In this document: positions 62,799 to 64,000 of the stretch, piece after piece
How positions within the stretch are numbered: the first letter of the stretch is position 1
Layout: each line of letters starts with the position of its first letter
Assembly (NCBI RefSeq): GCF_015832195.1
Contig: NC_052017.1
Span: 76,633,801 to 76,697,800 of the forward strand
Origin: Motacilla alba alba
Lineage: Eukaryota > Chordata > Aves > Passeriformes > Motacillidae
DNA length: 64,000 nucleotides
Reading direction: 5' to 3'
Made by a program: the position numbers and the translations under genes
Notes under the pieces: model-generated
What the model saw: only the letters and a program-made list of their open reading frames with translations
Databases searched by the model: none
What the model was told of the DNA's origin: nothing

Positions 62799-64000
62799 GT
62801 CCTTCACTATGGACTACCACAACATTTCAAATATCAAGGTGACTGGTTTAACCATTTCCTCAGTTTGTTCCCTCAGGACCATGAGGTACATCTCATTGCA
62901 CCTATGGGTGCATCTCAGCAGGTGCAATGGACTTGTGCAGCTTTGAGTTCCTTAGAACTAAAAGTGCTTATAGTAAAGAACATGATCTTCTGCAAAGTGT
63001 GGTTTTTCATTCTTCCAATCCCTGCCTTTGCTTTCTGTGATTTGGGTGGTGTGGCTAGAAGACTTACTGGTGAAGATTGAGGCCAAAAAATCATTGAGTA
63101 CCTCAGCCTTGCCTATGTCCCAGGTCACCAGATCTTACATTTTCTTTTAAAGAGGGCCTATATTTTCCCCAATTTTCCTTTTATCAGCATCTCAACTATA
63201 GAACCTTATCCTTTTATCCTTGACCTGGATGGCCAGGTTTAGTTCTGTCAGGACTTTTGCTCTCCTAACCTAATCCTTGATGGCTCACGCTATGTCTCTG
63301 TATTCCTCCCAGGCTACCTGTCCTTCCTTCTGCTGTAGACTTCCTTTTAGTGTATATATTTGTCCAGGAGCTCCTTGTTAATCCATGCAGGCCTCCCACT
63401 CTTTTTGCCTTTCTTCCTCTTTGCTGGAATTCAGCACTGCTGAGCTTGAAGAAGGTGATCCTTGAATAGTTACCAGATTCCTTAGACTCCTCTTCTTTGC
63501 AGGGCTTCAGTCCATTGTACTCTATCCAACAGACCCCAAAGAGGCAAAGGCCTTCTCTCCTGAAGTCCAGGGAGTGAGCTTGCTGTGCACTTCCTCCCGA
63601 TCCTAAGAATCTTGAATGCCACATTCCATGGTCACCTGCCCTTGAGCTCCACATTCCTCATCATCACGTCCTTGTTGGTGAGAACAAGGTCCAGCATAGC
63701 ACCTCTTCTTGCTGACTCCTCTGTTACATGGAGAAGGAATTTATCCTCAGTTCATTTCAAGAAACTCCTGGATTTCTTGCACCCTGCTGTGTTGTCTTTC
63801 CAACAGATATTTTAGTGTTTGGAATCCTCATTTGAAAAATGAGGATCAGGGCTTGTGAATGTGAAGTTGATTGTCTCTATAGAGGGCTTTATCCACTTAA
63901 TATGCCTGGTCAGGTGTCTCATTGCAGATCCTCACCATAATGTCACCTGTCCATGTCCTCTACTTAATCCTGACTCATCAGCTCTTGGCCAGCTCCTCAC
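62799..64000 (-). mobile_element. CR1 LINE ORF2, endonuclease end to RT start (runs off window)
   Basis: On the minus strand, from right to left, the peptide pattern of CR1 ORF2 is visible. A LDLVLTNKDV-like stretch (about 63660-63695) is followed by a GDH that stands at the endonuclease SDH position (complement of 63628-63636). Then come the linker with GLHGL-like and CLGGIQRH-like parts (63290-63400), and the start of the RT with KSM-P-like and HPRVLRE-like remnants (62865-62940). Stops and frameshifts break it; the longest frame is 129 codons (63265-63654). Most of the RT and the whole 3' end are missing at the left edge, the reverse of the usual 5' truncation. The 5' part continues past 64000. 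Confidence 0.8.

Noticed and set aside
62799..62850. Extension of the ERVL LTR further right
   Set aside because: At first the CTTCACTATGGACTACCAC stretch looked LTR-like, but it and the following 200 bases fit CR1 ORF2 in minus orientation better.
1..64000. CRISPR arrays, bacterial-type operons, tRNA, rRNA or known small-RNA genes
   Set aside because: No regularly spaced repeats, no dense long frames and no conserved RNA gene boxes were seen. The window is vertebrate nuclear DNA.

Overview
This window looks like nuclear DNA of a songbird (passerine) or a close relative: an AT-rich gene desert or a very long intron. The evidence is the repeat content. CR1 LINE fragments in several states of decay occur with several kinds of avian endogenous retrovirus (ERV) long terminal repeats (LTRs), against a background of roughly two-thirds A+T. 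I recognise no host protein-coding exon, tRNA, rRNA, known small RNA, CRISPR array or bacterial-style operon. The open frames present are mostly 60-130 codons, AT-driven or antisense to repeats, and behave like chance frames. Repeat assignments rest on remembered resemblance to avian families, not on alignments, so edges are approximate except where terminal TG...CA and flanking duplications could be read.

Layout. 1-302: 3' part of a plus-strand LTR cut by the window edge. 2.2-2.35 kb: T/G-rich tract. 4.4-4.8 kb: an unidentified coding-like frame with a triplet repeat. 7.25-9.95 kb: a cluster of three unlike LTRs (minus, minus, plus) with leader remnants. The first is GC-rich and holds two CTCF-like motifs. 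14.6 kb: minus-strand CR1 3' end. 17.95 kb: a 21-bp-arm hairpin. 24.7-25.3 kb: minus-strand ERVL-type LTR. 27.8-28.1 kb and 34.8-35.45 kb: two solo LTRs with readable ends and six-base near-duplications. 38.8 and 42.8 kb: plus-strand CR1 3' ends. 46.7-46.9 kb: A/C-rich tract. 52.5-53.3 kb: old minus-strand CR1. 56.2-58.5 kb: plus-strand CR1 split by about 1.3 kb of LTR-bearing DNA. 62.65-64.0 kb: an ERVL-like LTR fragment abutting a minus-strand CR1 that keeps its endonuclease/RT-linker part but lacks its 3' half.

No genes here work together. The story is insertion, nesting and decay of retroelements in unconstrained DNA, with a few stretches that could be conserved regulatory DNA. I found no convincing new biological system. 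The best leads are the isolated hairpin at 17.95 kb, the CTCF-like pair inside an LTR, the CR1/ERVL junction at 62.8 kb and the coding-like frame at 4.4 kb.
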